Assembly (NCBI GenBank): GCA_023055505.1
Contig: JALIRH010000004.1
Coordinates: forward strand, 11,155,368 to 11,219,367
DNA: 64,000 nt
Source of the DNA: Callipepla californica brunnescens
Taxonomy: Eukaryota > Chordata > Aves > Galliformes > Odontophoridae
Direction of reading: 5' to 3'
The position numbers were made by a program, and so were the translations under genes. Below are positions 1 to 35,050 of this stretch, one piece after another. How positions within the stretch are numbered: position 1 is the stretch's first letter; each line of letters opens with the position of its first letter. The notes under the pieces are model-generated. The model had not been told where the DNA came from, did no database searches, and saw only the letters and a program-made list of their open reading frames with translations.

Positions 1-20856
<20,856 letters not shown>

Positions 20857-23800
20857 GGCTCCGGCGGCCCAGACCCGGCTGACAGCGGACGAGCGGCGGC
20901 GCCGGCAAAGAGCGAGTGGCGGCCGCTCCCCTCACACGCCCTGCCGGAGCCGCGCTTGCCGCCCGCCCTCCCATTGGCTGCCGGCGGCGAGGGGGCGGGC
21001 CCAACGCCAAGGGGAATGAGAAGGGACGCGCGGGGCGCCCCCGGGTGGGCGGGGCGGAGGCGGCAAGGGAAGCGGGTGGCGATAGGCTGAGGGGGGCGGC
21101 TTGCGCGTTGTGATTGGTGGGGGAGCGCGTGGGCGGGGCGGGAACCGCTATGGCGTCCTGCGGGGTGGAAGTGGGGTTGGGGTTCGGGTGGGGTAGGTGC
21201 GGGCTCACGGTTCCTTGGGGAGAAACAGAGCCTGAATATGAGGTCAGAGCTTGCGTGTCTCTGTCGCTGTCCTTCAGTACGATCACAGCAGGAAGGCTGC
21301 TCTGTCCCTTCCAGGATGAGGGCACGGCCGGTCGGGCTGCAGCCTGCCAGCAGACTGAAGCAGCGCAAGTTGGGATCCGTAATCTTTCCCTGCTGGGCAG
21401 ATCCACCACCCCGAGCTCCTGCCAGCTGCGATTTCCATGTGCCTGAGGGCTCAAAGCATCCAAACGTGATGAAACCCAGATGTACCAACACTACAGGCTG
21501 AGCCTCTCCTTTACCCTTGAGCTCACCTAACACCAATAAAACACTACACTGCTGGCTGGGATTTTCCCTCCCAGTCTTCCCTGCCCAATGATGCAGTTTG
21601 AAGATGATGTTATGATTCCAGAAGGAAACGTAAGGCCCAGAAGAAAATGAGAAGAGGGGAAAAAGAAGACAGATTAAAGAGGAGAACAGTGAAAATAAAA
21701 AAAAAGAAGTCACTAAAAACAATTCCAAATTCAACAGCATCCATGTCTGCATGGATTTACCTGTAGGCAGAACAAATGCAATCTGAACACGATAACTCTT
21801 GTCCCTTTGGTGTCTGTGTGTTCTGCACAGAGCACGTTTTGTATTATGCACAAAACCCGCAGTGTCATGAGTTATCATTTTCGTTTGCTTTTTGTTTTGT
21901 TCTTTTTGTCATTTTCTTCTTCTAGATGCCTTTCACCTTTGAAACAAACAAACAAAACCACAAGTCTGCTTTCTCTCTTCCTGCCCAGAGTTTCCTCATG
22001 TCTTAATCCTCAGCCAACACTTTCATCTACACTGTCATGAGGAAGGAATCAGTTGGGAGCAGATGTTGCTGTTCTTTGTCTCCTCAAAAACCTGTGCAAG
22101 CAGCCACGAGGTAGGGAACACCCAGAGGGAGAGCTTACTTTATCGTGGTGCTAATCCCCATATACGAAAAGTATTGCATTACATGAAGCTGTGTGATTGT
22201 GACTTAGCCAAACCAGGCTTGGCTCTATTTATCTGGCAAACGTAAACCTAGCATTACAGAGTGACTTGTTGCCAGTGGAACTGCCACTATCACCTGGGTC
22301 AGGCTCTACTCACCCATTAACCTAGATAAAGCAAGTCAGATACTTCCTGGGGTAGGGCTGTCCTATTCAGAACATAGTCCATCTCTTACTGGGGCAATAC
22401 ACACTGCTGAAATTCTCCATCTCCTCTGCTCACTGTGTTTCCTCTTCCTGTAAGAACACAAAGTGATCGTGCTTCTCATGACTGAAATTGTAGTCACCTG
22501 CATGCCTGCAGTGTGGCCCAGACTTCCTTTGTAACCTTTCACCGCTCAGCAAATTTGAGTCATTTTTCCCCCATAATTGACATATTTTTAATTTCTAAAA
22601 ACAAGTACAGGACAGCACGTGCTTGGTGCTGTAAGCCCCCCCTAGTAGTTAATGCTGATTCATGCCATTCAAAGAAATGAAAATAATCAGCAACTGGTCA
22701 CATTTATCTGTGCCTAGGCAGACTGAAATAATTACAACACGCCATGATAGATGTTTAATTATGGTCAGTCCTTCAAGACTTCTTGGCTCCTGTACATGTA
22801 CATTGCTTCTTTGCAGTGGCATTTCTTATCCAGCACGGCTACTGTTCAAGGTTTTTACTTTTGTATATTTTCAGCCAGATCTCAGTGACATTATATCACT
22901 ACACCTTAAGCCTGGATCTGGTTTGGAAAACGATTTTCCTCAGTGCAAGTCCCCAGTATGTTTTTGCATTTTTCTGTTTTGCTGATTTTTTTTTAAAGTT
23001 AATTGAGTTTCTCAACTTGCTCAAGTCATGCAATTTTAGAATAAACAAGCAATTCTCTTTTATTTTTACTTTGAAGCTGAGTTATTCTGCTCATTGGAAT
23101 TGAATTAGTCAAGATTTTCAGCGCACAAAATTACTATGTGTGGTCTCAGTTGCTTAAGGCAGGTATTTTCCCAGTTTGGTTGCTAGTTTCATTTTAACCA
23201 ACACTAGGATTATTTTTTTCCCCTCTTATCTCTTGTGATATCTAAACATGAACATTTCATAATTAGGACATAGTAACTCAGTGACCCATAGCAATTTACA
23301 ACTGATAATCTGTGAGGCAAAACATACTGATGGTAAGCAAACTGGAAACAGCTCTGAAATACAGATTTCATAGGCAGGTAAGTGTACTTATGTTTGTATG
23401 CCAGGAGTCAAGGGTGAGAGCAAGGCAGGCAGTGTTCTTCCTGCCAGGGGCACCATGCCACAGAGCCTGAGCAAGGCGAGCAGAACAGGTCCAGTGACAG
23501 TAAACAGGGTCAGGCAGATCATTTGACACGTCTGCAGCAATGAGGAAGTCCAAGGTTGTTAAGCTGGAAAACTGAGTCAGGGTCAGGGTCCAGATCAACA
23601 GGGAGTGTGGCCTGGCTGCAAGGCCAGGACTTCAAGGACAAAAGCCTCAGTTTAAAAGCCATTTAAAAGCATGGAGTCCCACTGTGGCCCCTCAGCAGAT
23701 CCTCCCCCCAGACAGCTTACATTACACACACACATTCATAGAATAGCCACATTTACCTGTGAGGTGATGAGAGAAAAGTGGAGGCTTTTACAAAATGCAG

Positions 23801-26800
23801 TGGCCAAAAGGTAGAGAATTTTACGTGAAGAGTCGGGTGTGGTGCTACTATAAAGCTGCATATTGCTCATTTACTGACTAGTGAAAATCTCTGAGTGATT
23901 TCACACATCACTAGTAATGCCAATGTCTTACCACATACTCCTTTCCTTACGTGTTTCAGACCACTCCTGACTCCCCTGCCCTTACTGCTATGAGTCAAGC
24001 ACCTCAGCTACTGCTGTTAGTACTAGCATCAAATTCTGCCAGCTCGATGATGTCTCAGGAAAGAGACTTTGATCGGGCTTGATCTTTCCCCATTCTTAAA
24101 TACATTCTTATATAGTATAGGAGGATATAATACTGATCCAAATTAAACAGAACAGGGTGAGTAGTCACGTCTTGCTCTGCTTTATTTTTAACTCAATATA
24201 ATGGATACCACTAGTTTTGTTTGACTGCACTGTCAACAGGGATGTCAGCCTATCCTGTGGCATTTGGACCTAGAAGAAGGCAAATGTGCCTCTGTCCCTT
24301 CAACACTAGAAAGACATTTTAGGGAGACAGATGTGCTCTTCTCCTAATACCACTGTTAGAACTGATAAATCACTTAGTGTGTTATTTTTTTCTGGAGTAA
24401 AACAGGCATTTCAGCTTCATGGTTCAATGATTAAGTGACTGCTCAGAACATGTCGCAGGTTTAGCTCAGAGTTTATAAATCAAACACGTGTACCATTCCA
24501 CTGCTCTAACTCCATGGATTAGGCTATCAACCTAGCTAGGCTTTCAAGCATCCTTGGAAAGTTAGCACTTGCAGGTGTGACTCAACTAGCAGTCACTGCT
24601 TTAGGTTTTACATAATAATAACATTTCAGGTGATCAAAACTCACCCAATTTTCCCAGATTTGATCCAAGAACTCTCCATGGGCAGGGTTGCACTCTCAGT
24701 GTCTGGAATTACTATTTTGTACACCTGAGGTATTCTTACCTATCATAACATTACCTCCAAGGATATGACCTGTACCCAGGGAACAGAAATACTAATCAGT
24801 ACCCACTGAGAAGTGGATAAATGTAAATCTAATGTAGCGCTGATCAAACTGTCCATAAACTTGGCAGGTAGCTAAGTTTGTCAGAAGGGGTTACATTTTA
24901 ATCAAGTAACAGATAGATCCTACCAAGAATTTTAAGAGTACCTGAGCATATTTGGCAAAGAGCCCAAAAGAAAGGAAATGATATCTGCATGCTTCAAACA
25001 TCACATTCCCAGCAGTGCACTGTCTCTCTAGTATGTTTTTTAATACATATCCAACGGTAAAAGCAAAACGAATAGCACTGCTGTAACACCCTATGAGACA
25101 GCTCTTTTGGAAGAGCTCACAGGGGTTCCTGTGCTCAGAAAAATAGTTACAGTCTATCTGGAAGGATCATCCACAGCTAGTGACAGCTCTTCAGATTTTT
25201 GAACATAGAATTTAAAATGTTCTGCTTTTCATATTTCTTTCCTCCTGCTGTTTCGACTCTATTCCCTTAGAGCATTCCTGACTCCTGGCTTTGTTCTCCT
25301 CATTCACACTGGTTGAGGAATATAGATATCCTGATACCTTCTCAGATGTGAGAAGCTGGGTGGCATCCCAGGTGTAAAGGGCATTACTGACAGACTTACA
25401 ACATGTGCCTAAGGTTATATTGACAGTAGAAAAACGGAGCCTGGCCAAGCTTTGAAAGGAAACTATGCAGTGGATGATTTCTGAAGTAAGGGAAAAGTCA
25501 AATATACAGTATTGAAAGTCCCTCTATATTAATTAGCAAAGGCTGCAGTGGGTGCTGTAACCTAATAGTGGTTGTGTTTGGGATACTGTCTAAACTCTAT
25601 GAAACCTTGAGAAAGAGAACCCTCTTGCCTGAAAATACACACCATCATTTCCATTCTGCCTATTGCTCTGTGATTTTATTGCTCTTTGTTACAGAATAGC
25701 TCACAGAATATAAAGGAAATCTGGATAAGACCAACCCAGCCCCTATCAAGCCTCTCGGCATATATCACCAGTGCCAGTGCTACCCAGTACTTAACAGCAT
25801 TATTACAGCTGTCAAAGTAAGATCCGTAGTGTTGCTCTTTACAAGTACTGTTCCTCAGACGGTCGGGAAAGAAAAAGATATTCTAACCATACAAACTCCC
25901 AAAAGAGAGCTCCTTCTCTTTGTGGTGTCCATGCCAACATGAAAACTAGCTGTGCTTAAGCTGCTCTCTTATTGCACAGGTAGATTTCCGTAAACAGGCT
26001 GCAATATGAGCTCAATTCTGCAGACTTTGTTTCAGATGTATAATGCATAACCAAGAGATTTTAAGGCCCTGTAGATTTACAACGTGTACAAGTCTCATCC
26101 TCAGTCAAGGCTGAGTGCACACACACAAATAAAATCTACCTTTGTACCTTTTCTATTGAATTTCCTTATCTTTCTATATCTGCAGCCATAATAAAACATC
26201 ATTTATTTGCTATCTGCTTCCTTTAACTTCTACAGTACCACCAACTCAAGCAAAGCAGAATGCTGAGTAGCAAGAAAGGAGAAAAGACCTCCAGTAATTG
26301 GAGGAAGACAGGAGAAAGCAAGTGTCAGACAGCTTGTAGAGGGGGCAACGACAGTTGAATCAGCACAGCTTCCAACTTTCGAGGCAGGTACCCCTGGGAG
26401 CCCCAGAAGAGAGAAGCCTCCAGTTAAGTGAAGCAGAGACAGAAACTGTGGCTAAGCTAAACACGGGCCATGTTTGCACTGAAGCAAAATAGGCTTAAAA
26501 TCTCCCTGCATAGTTAGTTTGAAAACTGTTTTATTCCATGGTCTTTTGTTCTGATATCAGTATTTATCATCTTTCTTGCACAAGGAAGCCTTTTCCAGGA
26601 GAAGCAATTTCTCATGTTGGTCCTTCTGCTTCATTTAATTAAAAGTAATAATACATTTTTTCTAATTCATATTTCCTAAGCACACTGATCTATCTGCATA
26701 TATAAGCAAAGCAAGTCTTGGTGCAGGATCTGGTGAAATTTGAGTTTTCACTTAAATAAAGGCACATGAAATAATGGCTTTGTAGGTAAATAGCTATAAA

Positions 26801-29800
26801 AGCACCATATCTTCCTTTTTATTTCTGGAGGAATTTCAGTATTTAGTCATATTTTACAGTCTTATGTTTCTCAAACTGTCCTGATAAGTAATACAAACTT
26901 ACAGAAAGCAAAGTGCCTGACTGACCTATTTACAGACATCAGCTTCAGCTCCTATCAAGATGGGCAACAGAAAGTAACCGGGAGTACACAAGCACTCCTG
27001 TGCTGTTTGGCTAACTTTCTGAAGTGAGGTAAGCATCCAGTGGACTCTGCCCATATCTGTGACTGAATATTTCAATTGAACGTAGATCTGCTCGGTTTTG
27101 CAGTCAAGCAACAAGGACAAACTCTACCCATACATATCTAAAACATACATCGAGATCTCCAAAACAGCTGATAACAGTACGAGGTGTACAAAAGCACAGA
27201 TCATCGTCAGGTTTTGCAAACAAGCTTTTCAGAATCCAAAGAAAAATAATATACATGACTTTGTTGGCTGTTTGTACCTATAGGCAGATCAGCTTCCTAA
27301 GTAAGCCGTATCTGCCTGGCAGCTATTCAAAATACTCAGTGCCAGGTAGTTACTCTTACAAAGACCTGAACTCTGCATGCTGGAGCCTTGGTACTCTCAG
27401 TGCCTATGAGAAAGTTAGTTTTGTTTGCATTTGGGTCTGGGAAACTCATTATTTTAAGGGCTGCACAGATGATGGGCTGGATGACTAGAATGACACCACA
27501 TATAAATGCATTCCTGCAGCTTAATAAGGAAACAGGACTATCAAGGGAAAAAGTCACTAAGATAGAATCAGTTTGAGGAATTATTAGTATCACAGTGTGC
27601 CTGGAAGTCTCGGTGTTCTCTGATATGACAGTGCAATTGAATAGGTCAGAGAAGGGGCTGAAATTGAACCTCTCCTCCAAAAATTATACCTTTTAGAATG
27701 ATATTCTATGTCAAATAGAGGAGAAAAGTAATATTTCTAGGCAACACAGAAAACAAGGAATTACTGCTTTCTACTAAAATACATGAAAATAGTAGAACAG
27801 TATTTATTAGGGAGTCTTAATATAAGCTTAAAATTTGTAGCAAAATATTAACAAGATTTTGGGAAATGGGAAAATTACATGCTCAAAAAATTACAGGTTT
27901 TAAAACGCCGTGGTATCAGTTGCGCATGTTATTGAATAGGGATTTTTAGCAACGTGCTCAGCAATCAAAGGAGAGAAGAATAAAAAGCCTTACTTTAACA
28001 GAAAATAGGGCTTACTGCCCTCGTGTGGCTATTGATAAAAACACCAGGGAAATCTACGTTTCAGGATTTGATTCAAGATAACTACTCGAGATGAGCATTC
28101 CTGAGGGACAGCTTGCACATTTTTGTCACTGCAGAACTTACTCATCTTGCCTTTGAGGCAGCTGTGACTTGTCACACCCTAGCCCTTGACTAGATGGCCC
28201 AAGTCTTACTTTTCACTTGACTGTGAAGGGGCTCCTGCCCATATCCATCACCACTTCTCAATGGCTATACTCATAATGCACCACAGATGAGCTTATACAA
28301 TCTGTTTTTCTTCCACAGGGCACATATTTCCATAATCCTCCTCTAATGGAGTGCTACACTGAGATCACTATCAGAGCTGTGAATGCACCACTGGCCTTCC
28401 CACAATGGACCCGCAATGTGCAGTAATGGAATGAGATGCCAGTATTGCATGGAGGGCATTTACTCAGCAAGGATCTTCTCTCCTGCAGTTATGCACAAGG
28501 GTGCTGTTAGTGGTCCACAAACCTTAGGTAGGGAAAGGATGTTAAACAACACGTGGCACAGTGCATGTATGGTAAAAATAAGGCAGTGTATGTGTGTAGG
28601 GTAAATATTAGGTATGTGACAGGAGGACCTGACTTGACTGGGAAAATTCAGGAGTATTTCCCATCCCCGCTCTTCCCTACCAGATCTGATTCTGCAGTCA
28701 AGTGACGGTGGATACCTCTGAGTTTGCCCTTGAAAACAAATGGTGGGGACAAATTGAGGGAAGAATTCTTTTTCAAACAGTCTGTCCTTTTGGAAAAGGA
28801 CACAGGTACAAATACACTTGGTACCCTCACCCAGAATGGACTCTTGAACTGGACAAGACGTATGGTTCAAGGTTTATTTATCTCTCCTTCTGTAAATACC
28901 GGTGCTAGGACACTATCATCTACTCTGATATTTACACTCCAACCTTCTGAAAGATGAGGTGGGCAAACGTGGCTCAATCAGGTCTTGTTCAACCGAATAC
29001 CACCGAATACCAACATGTCAGAAGTGGTTTTGATATCTGCTGAAGTGTTTTGCACAAGTCAACAGAAAAGAAAAACCAAGAAACATGTGTGGCTGGTAAT
29101 GAGAAAGCATCATTGCCTCAGCTCTAGGGTACACTGCAGGTTTCCTGCATGAGTACAGTCTGCACCGTTTAAGCAGGACATTGATGGTTTCATGTACACT
29201 GTGGTTCTCTTACAGTTCACTAAGTCTAATCCCAGGCCCCTCTGTGGCAACAGATCCTCTTAGAGACAGCTGAAGCACAGTCTGCAAGCTTTGCCATCAC
29301 TCTCAGGGCAATGTGGAGAGCCAGCAACACTATTTTACACTTACGTAGTTAATTCTCAGACATCCAAAATTAAATGAGATAGATTGCACCACAAACAAGT
29401 TGGTTCAGTGATGCTCTTGTTTATGGCCTGCTCAGTCCCACTGGTGACCACAGGACCATAAGTTAGCCCCACTTTATGCATCTGAAGTAAGTGTTAGGCT
29501 GTGGGAGTTAGAGCCACACATATGAATCTCTGGCTATAGTCCATGCTGTATCTACAAAGCTACTGGAAGAATGAAGCACTTAATTTCAGGAGAAAAAGAT
29601 GTGAAACATTAACTTGAAAGCAAAACATTTTACCTTATTGTAGCAATAAAGTTGCAGTGACTCATTTCAACCTCATTAATCTTATTAAAATGACGGTTTC
29701 CAAAGAAATGCCTCCACTTTAGTGGATTCTCCTTTGAAATCCAACTCAGTTCACTTTACTTCACAGTATGGCAGTGCACGAGAGCCTTTTCTCATGAGCC

Positions 29801-31519
29801 ACTGTCTGAACAGTATTGGTTTCTTGAGTGAAGGATCCCTAAGAGGGCATACACCCACACTGCCAGACTGCTAATTTTGTCTGCTGAGCTCCTGGCTCCT
29901 ACAGCTGATTGCCTTGGGCATCCCAAGAAGCTCCTTCAAACCCATCCATGTTCTTTAGACTAGAACACGTAGCACATGCAGAGCCTGAAGAATCTGCAGC
30001 ATTTTGTTAAAATTACTGGTTATCCTTATTGCACCTGTACCGTGTTCTTGTTCAAATGAAAATATTCCTGTCTGACTTCTGGGGCACAACTCTACCATTT
30101 ATAATGAAGGATTTTTCCCAGTCTAAAGAGAGGTCAGTTCTGTGAGAGTTTGAGTCCCTGGCTCCAACCCAGAAAAACACACCACTTCCATACGCATTAA
30201 GTGACAGTGTTCATACGCTTAATGATAAACCTATACCTTGATGGCTGCTGGAGACAGTGCCAAGTATAATCTCTAACAGAGCAGCTTTACTACAAAATAC
30301 TGCATTTGAACTCCTTTCTTCTAAGATTTTTCAGGCTGTCCATCCAAATGACAGTTCCCAAATTTATTTGTATGAAAACAAGCAACTTATTCATTAAACA
30401 ATGACATTCAGTGCTAGTTCTTACATTAAAATTTGCCTTTAGATTTCAGAATCTACCACATGCATAACAACAACTAATGGGATCTGGGGCTTAATCTCAA
30501 GATGACCAAAACAGGAGTGACAAATAAGACAGAAATGCACAAGAATATATATTTTTGGTGCAGTTGTGGCATTTGATATACCCTTATCTGATAGATGCTT
30601 CCACCAGATAATCTTCAGAAATACTTTGTTATGGTTTAAACCTGGCAGGCAGTGAAGTACCACACATCCATTTGCTCACTCTCTGGGATACAGGGGAGAA
30701 CTGGAGAGTTTTATCTCATGGCTTGAGATAAAATCAGTTCACTAGTTCAAGCAAAAGCTGTGCAAAGCAAAAACAAAACAAGGAATTCTCGGCTACTTCA
30801 GCTACTCCCAAGAAAGCAGAGCTCATCCCACATAACAGCTTCTTGGGAAGACAAATGCCATGACTCCAAACATCCCCCCTTCCCCTTCCTTTACCCTAGA
30901 TTTTATTTCTGAGCATGATGTCATATGGCACAGAGTATCTCTTTGGTTAGTAGTCCTAGCTGTGTCCAACCCTCAGCTCCTTGCTGTCAGGGCAGCAAGT
31001 GAAGCAGAAAAGTCCTTGACTCTGTGTAAGCCCTGATCTGCAACAACTGAAAACATTGGTTTGTTATCACCACTATTTTCAACAAACTTCCAAAACCCAG
31101 CATCAGGTGAGCCTCTGTGAATAAAAGTCATGACAATCACCTTCACAAAAATTGATATTAAGGCATGGGGCTAAGAAGTAACACTCTGAGTTACAGAACA
31201 GATTGCTGGGTGACACAGAGTCAGTATTTAAGGCACAAAATTGTGCAAGAATCACCTATCAAGGATGACTTGTTAAACTAAGGTGTGCTTAAGGTCTACA
31301 GGGGTATTTAGTCAGTGACACACCTACTTCTTGGAAGCAGTGAAATGTTCTTAGATATTTAGTTCATTTTAACTACTCAGTTGACTACAAAACAGAAAAA
31401 TCCAACAGTTTAAAGGCAAAACCTAGCAGGTTTTGAAATATAGAAGAGTTAGACTGCCATGTGAAACTCACCACTAGAGTCAATGCATGTGGCAGTCTCA
31501 AGTAGCTGTGAATTAGAAG

Positions 31520-31680
31520 CATTAGAATTAGAGAAGATCAGTGAGATCACTTAATCCAACCTCCAGCCCACACCTGCCATGCTGCCCACTGACCATGTCC
31601 CTCAGTGCTGCATCCCTGCTGTTCTTAAACACCTCCAGTGAGGGTGACCCCATCACCTCCCTGGGCAGCCTGTTCTAATT
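31520..31680 (-). repeat. CR1 LINE fragment on -
   Basis: Contains the antisense CR1 landmarks CCATGTCCCTCAGTGC, CCTCCAGTGAGGGTGACCCC and CCTGGGCAGCCTGTTC. Confidence 0.85.
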
Positions 31681-31999
31681 TTATTTCATATTCAAATTTA
31701 TTTGCTGCATGCCCAGCTACTCTAACCAAGCAGCCTTAGAAAGCTTCCCGAAGAACCTCTGCACTGCTAAGACAGACACTAGGAGTCTTCTGATAAGAAA
31801 TGCTATTTTGAGTGGAGAGCAGGAAAATGTCAGAGCACCAGCTTGGCCTGACACACAGGTGTGGGGATCAGTCACACAGTATTTATTACATGCCTTGGTT
31901 CTTTGGGAATCTGAGAAGAAATTAACCTAGTGCTTCACCCCGAAGATATTTAGAGAAGCTAGGAGCACTACAGGGCAGAGGATAACAAGATCTAAATTG

Positions 32000-33150
32000 T
32001 GTCTGGTTGTTCTTAACTTACCTTCAGCAGCAGGGGGAGACGTTAGAAAGCAAATGAAAGAACAGAAAAAGAATGAACACCTAGATGCGCTCAAATAAAT
32101 ACTGTCTAAATACAAGGGGGGAACCTTAGACTTTGAGCTAAATAAAACATGGGAATTATAACTGGAAAATCTGGACACCTGGATGTGGTTGTACCCTAGA
32201 AAACGAGCAAAGAAAGCAAGAGAATTTCAGGCAAAATTGGAAACTTTGAAGAAATGATTGAATTTATCTAAACTCAAAGCCCAGAAACTGGGGGACATAC
32301 TAGAGCTTCAAGTACTCACACTCAGGAACTACACTGGGCAGCAGGGGTAAAGGGCACAAGCATTTCAGTAACCAAGTGAATTTGGAGATGGAGTTACTTG
32401 GGATTTCCCTGAGAAATGGACAGGAGTGTCTAAGTATGAAAATGTCAGCTGCAACATACGATGCCAGTGCAAGATCACTCAGACTGAGCTGCAGAATGTG
32501 GCTGATCTGTATGGGCAGAGGCCTGGGAAAAGATTAGAAGAATGACTACCATGACTGTGGGACCAAGGAGTGGATTGGGTACAACTGATTCCCCAAGAAG
32601 TGATGCGTCTGGATTTTCCAATACCAATGGTGATTCAGTGCTTAAAAATGGAACAGGCAAATGGAAAACTGATTTAATCTCTTTGGGAGTGGTTGTGAGG
32701 ACCATACAGCAACCCCATCCATTTGATTGGAGTGACAGAATGGTGACATGGAAGTGTACATATAGAGGGGCATCATTTGAGAGATTCAGCTATTCAAAAG
32801 GTGTTTCACTAAGCCCAACTTAAAGGTATTTACAATATGAATGCAATCCAGATTGTCACCTGGGACACCTTTTAATCTTATAGGAGACATTATAATGCTC
32901 CTGGAGCTGTCCGGACAAAATAAGTTAGTGATGTAATTCTGGCATTAAACACAGTTAAAAGAATAACAAGCTGACAGACAAGGGAGGATATTATGATTTG
33001 TGGATAAACCACAAAAGAAAGTAAATTACCAGAAAGGAGGTGTTCATAGCTTTACCGTGGTCTAGAGTCCAGAAAAAAAAATAAATAAAGAGAATTAATG
33101 GGATACCTACACATGGGAAAAGAACATAAGCAATTAAAATGGAAAAAGAG
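32000..33150 (+). pseudogene. Degraded endogenous retrovirus (ERV-L-like) gag remnant
   Basis: From about 32504 the + strand reads DLYGQRPGKRLEE, a stop, then LWDQGVDWVQL, with frame breaks. This resembles the capsid region of class III (ERV-L type) gag proteins as I remember them. Flanking sequence back to about 32.0 kb and on to about 33.15 kb is of similar character but carries many stops and shifts. No LTR, protease or polymerase was recognised. It is an inactive relic. Confidence 0.35.
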
Positions 33151-33689
33151 AATTTAAAAAGACAGGATGATGGATATATCAATTACACCCTCAATTCCCT
33201 TTTGCCATTCCCACCTCTCCCCCCCAGCATGCTTCAGTGAGGAATGGAAAAGTACACTAGGATCAAGTAATTACCCCCAGTCTTTCCTTGCTGGCTCATT
33301 GGAAAAAGAAGCACACACACACAAAAATCCAATACAGACTGACCAGATCTGGATCCCCAGCCCCTTGCCCAGAGGTGCAACAATCCCTTATGGCCTAAGA
33401 GAGAGATAATAGCACTTACATACTCCTGGTGATACACTGAAGCCAACGTAATCAGCAGCAGTTGCTGTGATGGATCAAGTGGGTCACTTTAATTCACAGG
33501 GACATATCCCACTATCATATAAATAAATAAAAAGGATTGCTGAAAATTATTGTCTTTGTAGACAAAAGAACCTGCTGACGAATTCTTTTTGAAATTACAG
33601 CTGGATTCCTGCTTTCCTACCCAGAGAACTCAGCAGTGGGAAACTGCAGAGGTTCCTTCCCTTCACTGTTACCCACAGCAGCTCCACTT

Positions 33690-34900
33690 GTCTTCCCAGT
33701 GCCTTCTGATGAGTACAGCGACTCTCCAAGCACCTTTTGGTGTGCTTTTGTTGGATGAAAAACACTTTGAAGCGTTCCCTGGGTGCTAAAGCCTGTTTCC
33801 AAAAATTATCCTAAACCTTCCCTGACCCTAAAATCTACCCTAATCTAAAACACCGACCCTAACACTAAACTCTAAACCAAGGTCAGGTGCCTTGGAATGC
33901 TGATCACTGGCTCTATCTGTAATCGTTACCCTAATTCTGGCTCTAATCCTGAATGAGACCCAAATACAAAACTAATTCTAAACTTGTAACCTAACCCTGA
34001 TCCAGACACGGACTCACTCTGACTGTTTTCTGGTGTGCTTCAAGTGAAGCTTAGAGAGGTCTGAAGTGCATCAGGGACATCTGTGCACATTCGCTCTCTG
34101 AATTTGTTATTAAGGAGAGCCCTCTGGTGGACACCGTGAGCCTGGATTAGATTTCCTGTGCTCCAGGAAGGTCTGTAAATGAATTGTTGTGCATGCTAGA
34201 ATCTCAAGTGACTTTATAGGCAAACCAGAACTCTGAATTTTGGATACCAGAGGAGAACTCTGTGTGTCTTTTGTTGACACATAAGAAAGTGGAAGTGTTT
34301 TTGGTAGACCCCAAGTGCTTCAGAATACCAATCCTATGTCCTATTATTTATCCTAACATCTGAAAACATCTGAATTACTAAATGAAGCCCTAACTTTGAT
34401 GTCTAAAACCCAAATCTACCCCTACCTGTGGCTGAGAAGCTGACCTATTTCTAGTAATTTTCAAATGCCTTCTGATGAGCAGAGTGGCCAGGTGCCTTTG
34501 GTGCGCTGAATCTGAGAGTGCTGTGAAATGCACCAGGTATGCCTGCAACTATTTTGATTCTCCTCGACAGTCATCAAGAGTCTTGTGATGTGTACCTAGG
34601 GACTTGGAAGGACGTTCTGTGCTCTAGACATGTCTGTTAGTGCTTTCTGGTGCACACCAGCAGTGTTCTGAGCACACGAGGAATCTCTAAATGCATTTAG
34701 GTATGCAAACAGCCTTCTGTGTGTCTCTCATTGACATTAAAGAATTCTAGTGCTCCCCAGATGCCATTAAATTAAAACCCTAATGCTGATAATTACCTTA
34801 AGCCTAAATTGATCTTAAAATTTATCCTAAACCTAAAAGCAAACACTAAACTATAACCCTAAAGTTTAGGTTAAACTCCAATCATAACCTTAACCTTCAT
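33690..34900. repeat. Degenerate CCCTAA-like block with an internal duplication of about 460 bp
   Basis: Clusters of CCCTAA, CCTAAC and ACCCTAA-like words occur near 33815-34005, 34340-34420 and 34770-34900. Between them two diverged copies align: TGTGCTCCAGGAAGGTCTGT (about 34157) with TGTGCTCTAGACATGTCTGT (about 34618), and TGTGTGTCTTTTGTTGACA (about 34262) with TGTGTGTCTCTCATTGACA (about 34721). It is not a clean telomere array. Confidence 0.5.
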
Positions 34901-34914
34901 CTACAAAGCCTAAC

Positions 34915-35050
34915 CTCTCCAGTCTGTCAAGGTCCCTCTGGATGCCTGCACAGCTCTCTGGTAAGCCAGCTGCTCCTCCATTTTATGTCATCTGTAAATA
35001 TACTATCCTCCAGCTCATCAACGAAAATTAATGCCAAGGCCAAGGCTCAT
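34915..35050 (-). repeat. CR1 LINE fragment on -
   Basis: Antisense CR1 words are present: CCAGTCTGTCAAGGTCCCTC, TGTCATCTGTAAATATACT and CAGCTCATCAACGAAAATTA. Confidence 0.65.

Noticed and set aside
33815..34005. Interpretation of CCCTAA words as a true interstitial telomere array
   Set aside because: Units are irregularly spaced and heavily diverged, with no run of perfect hexamers; reported instead as a degenerate block.
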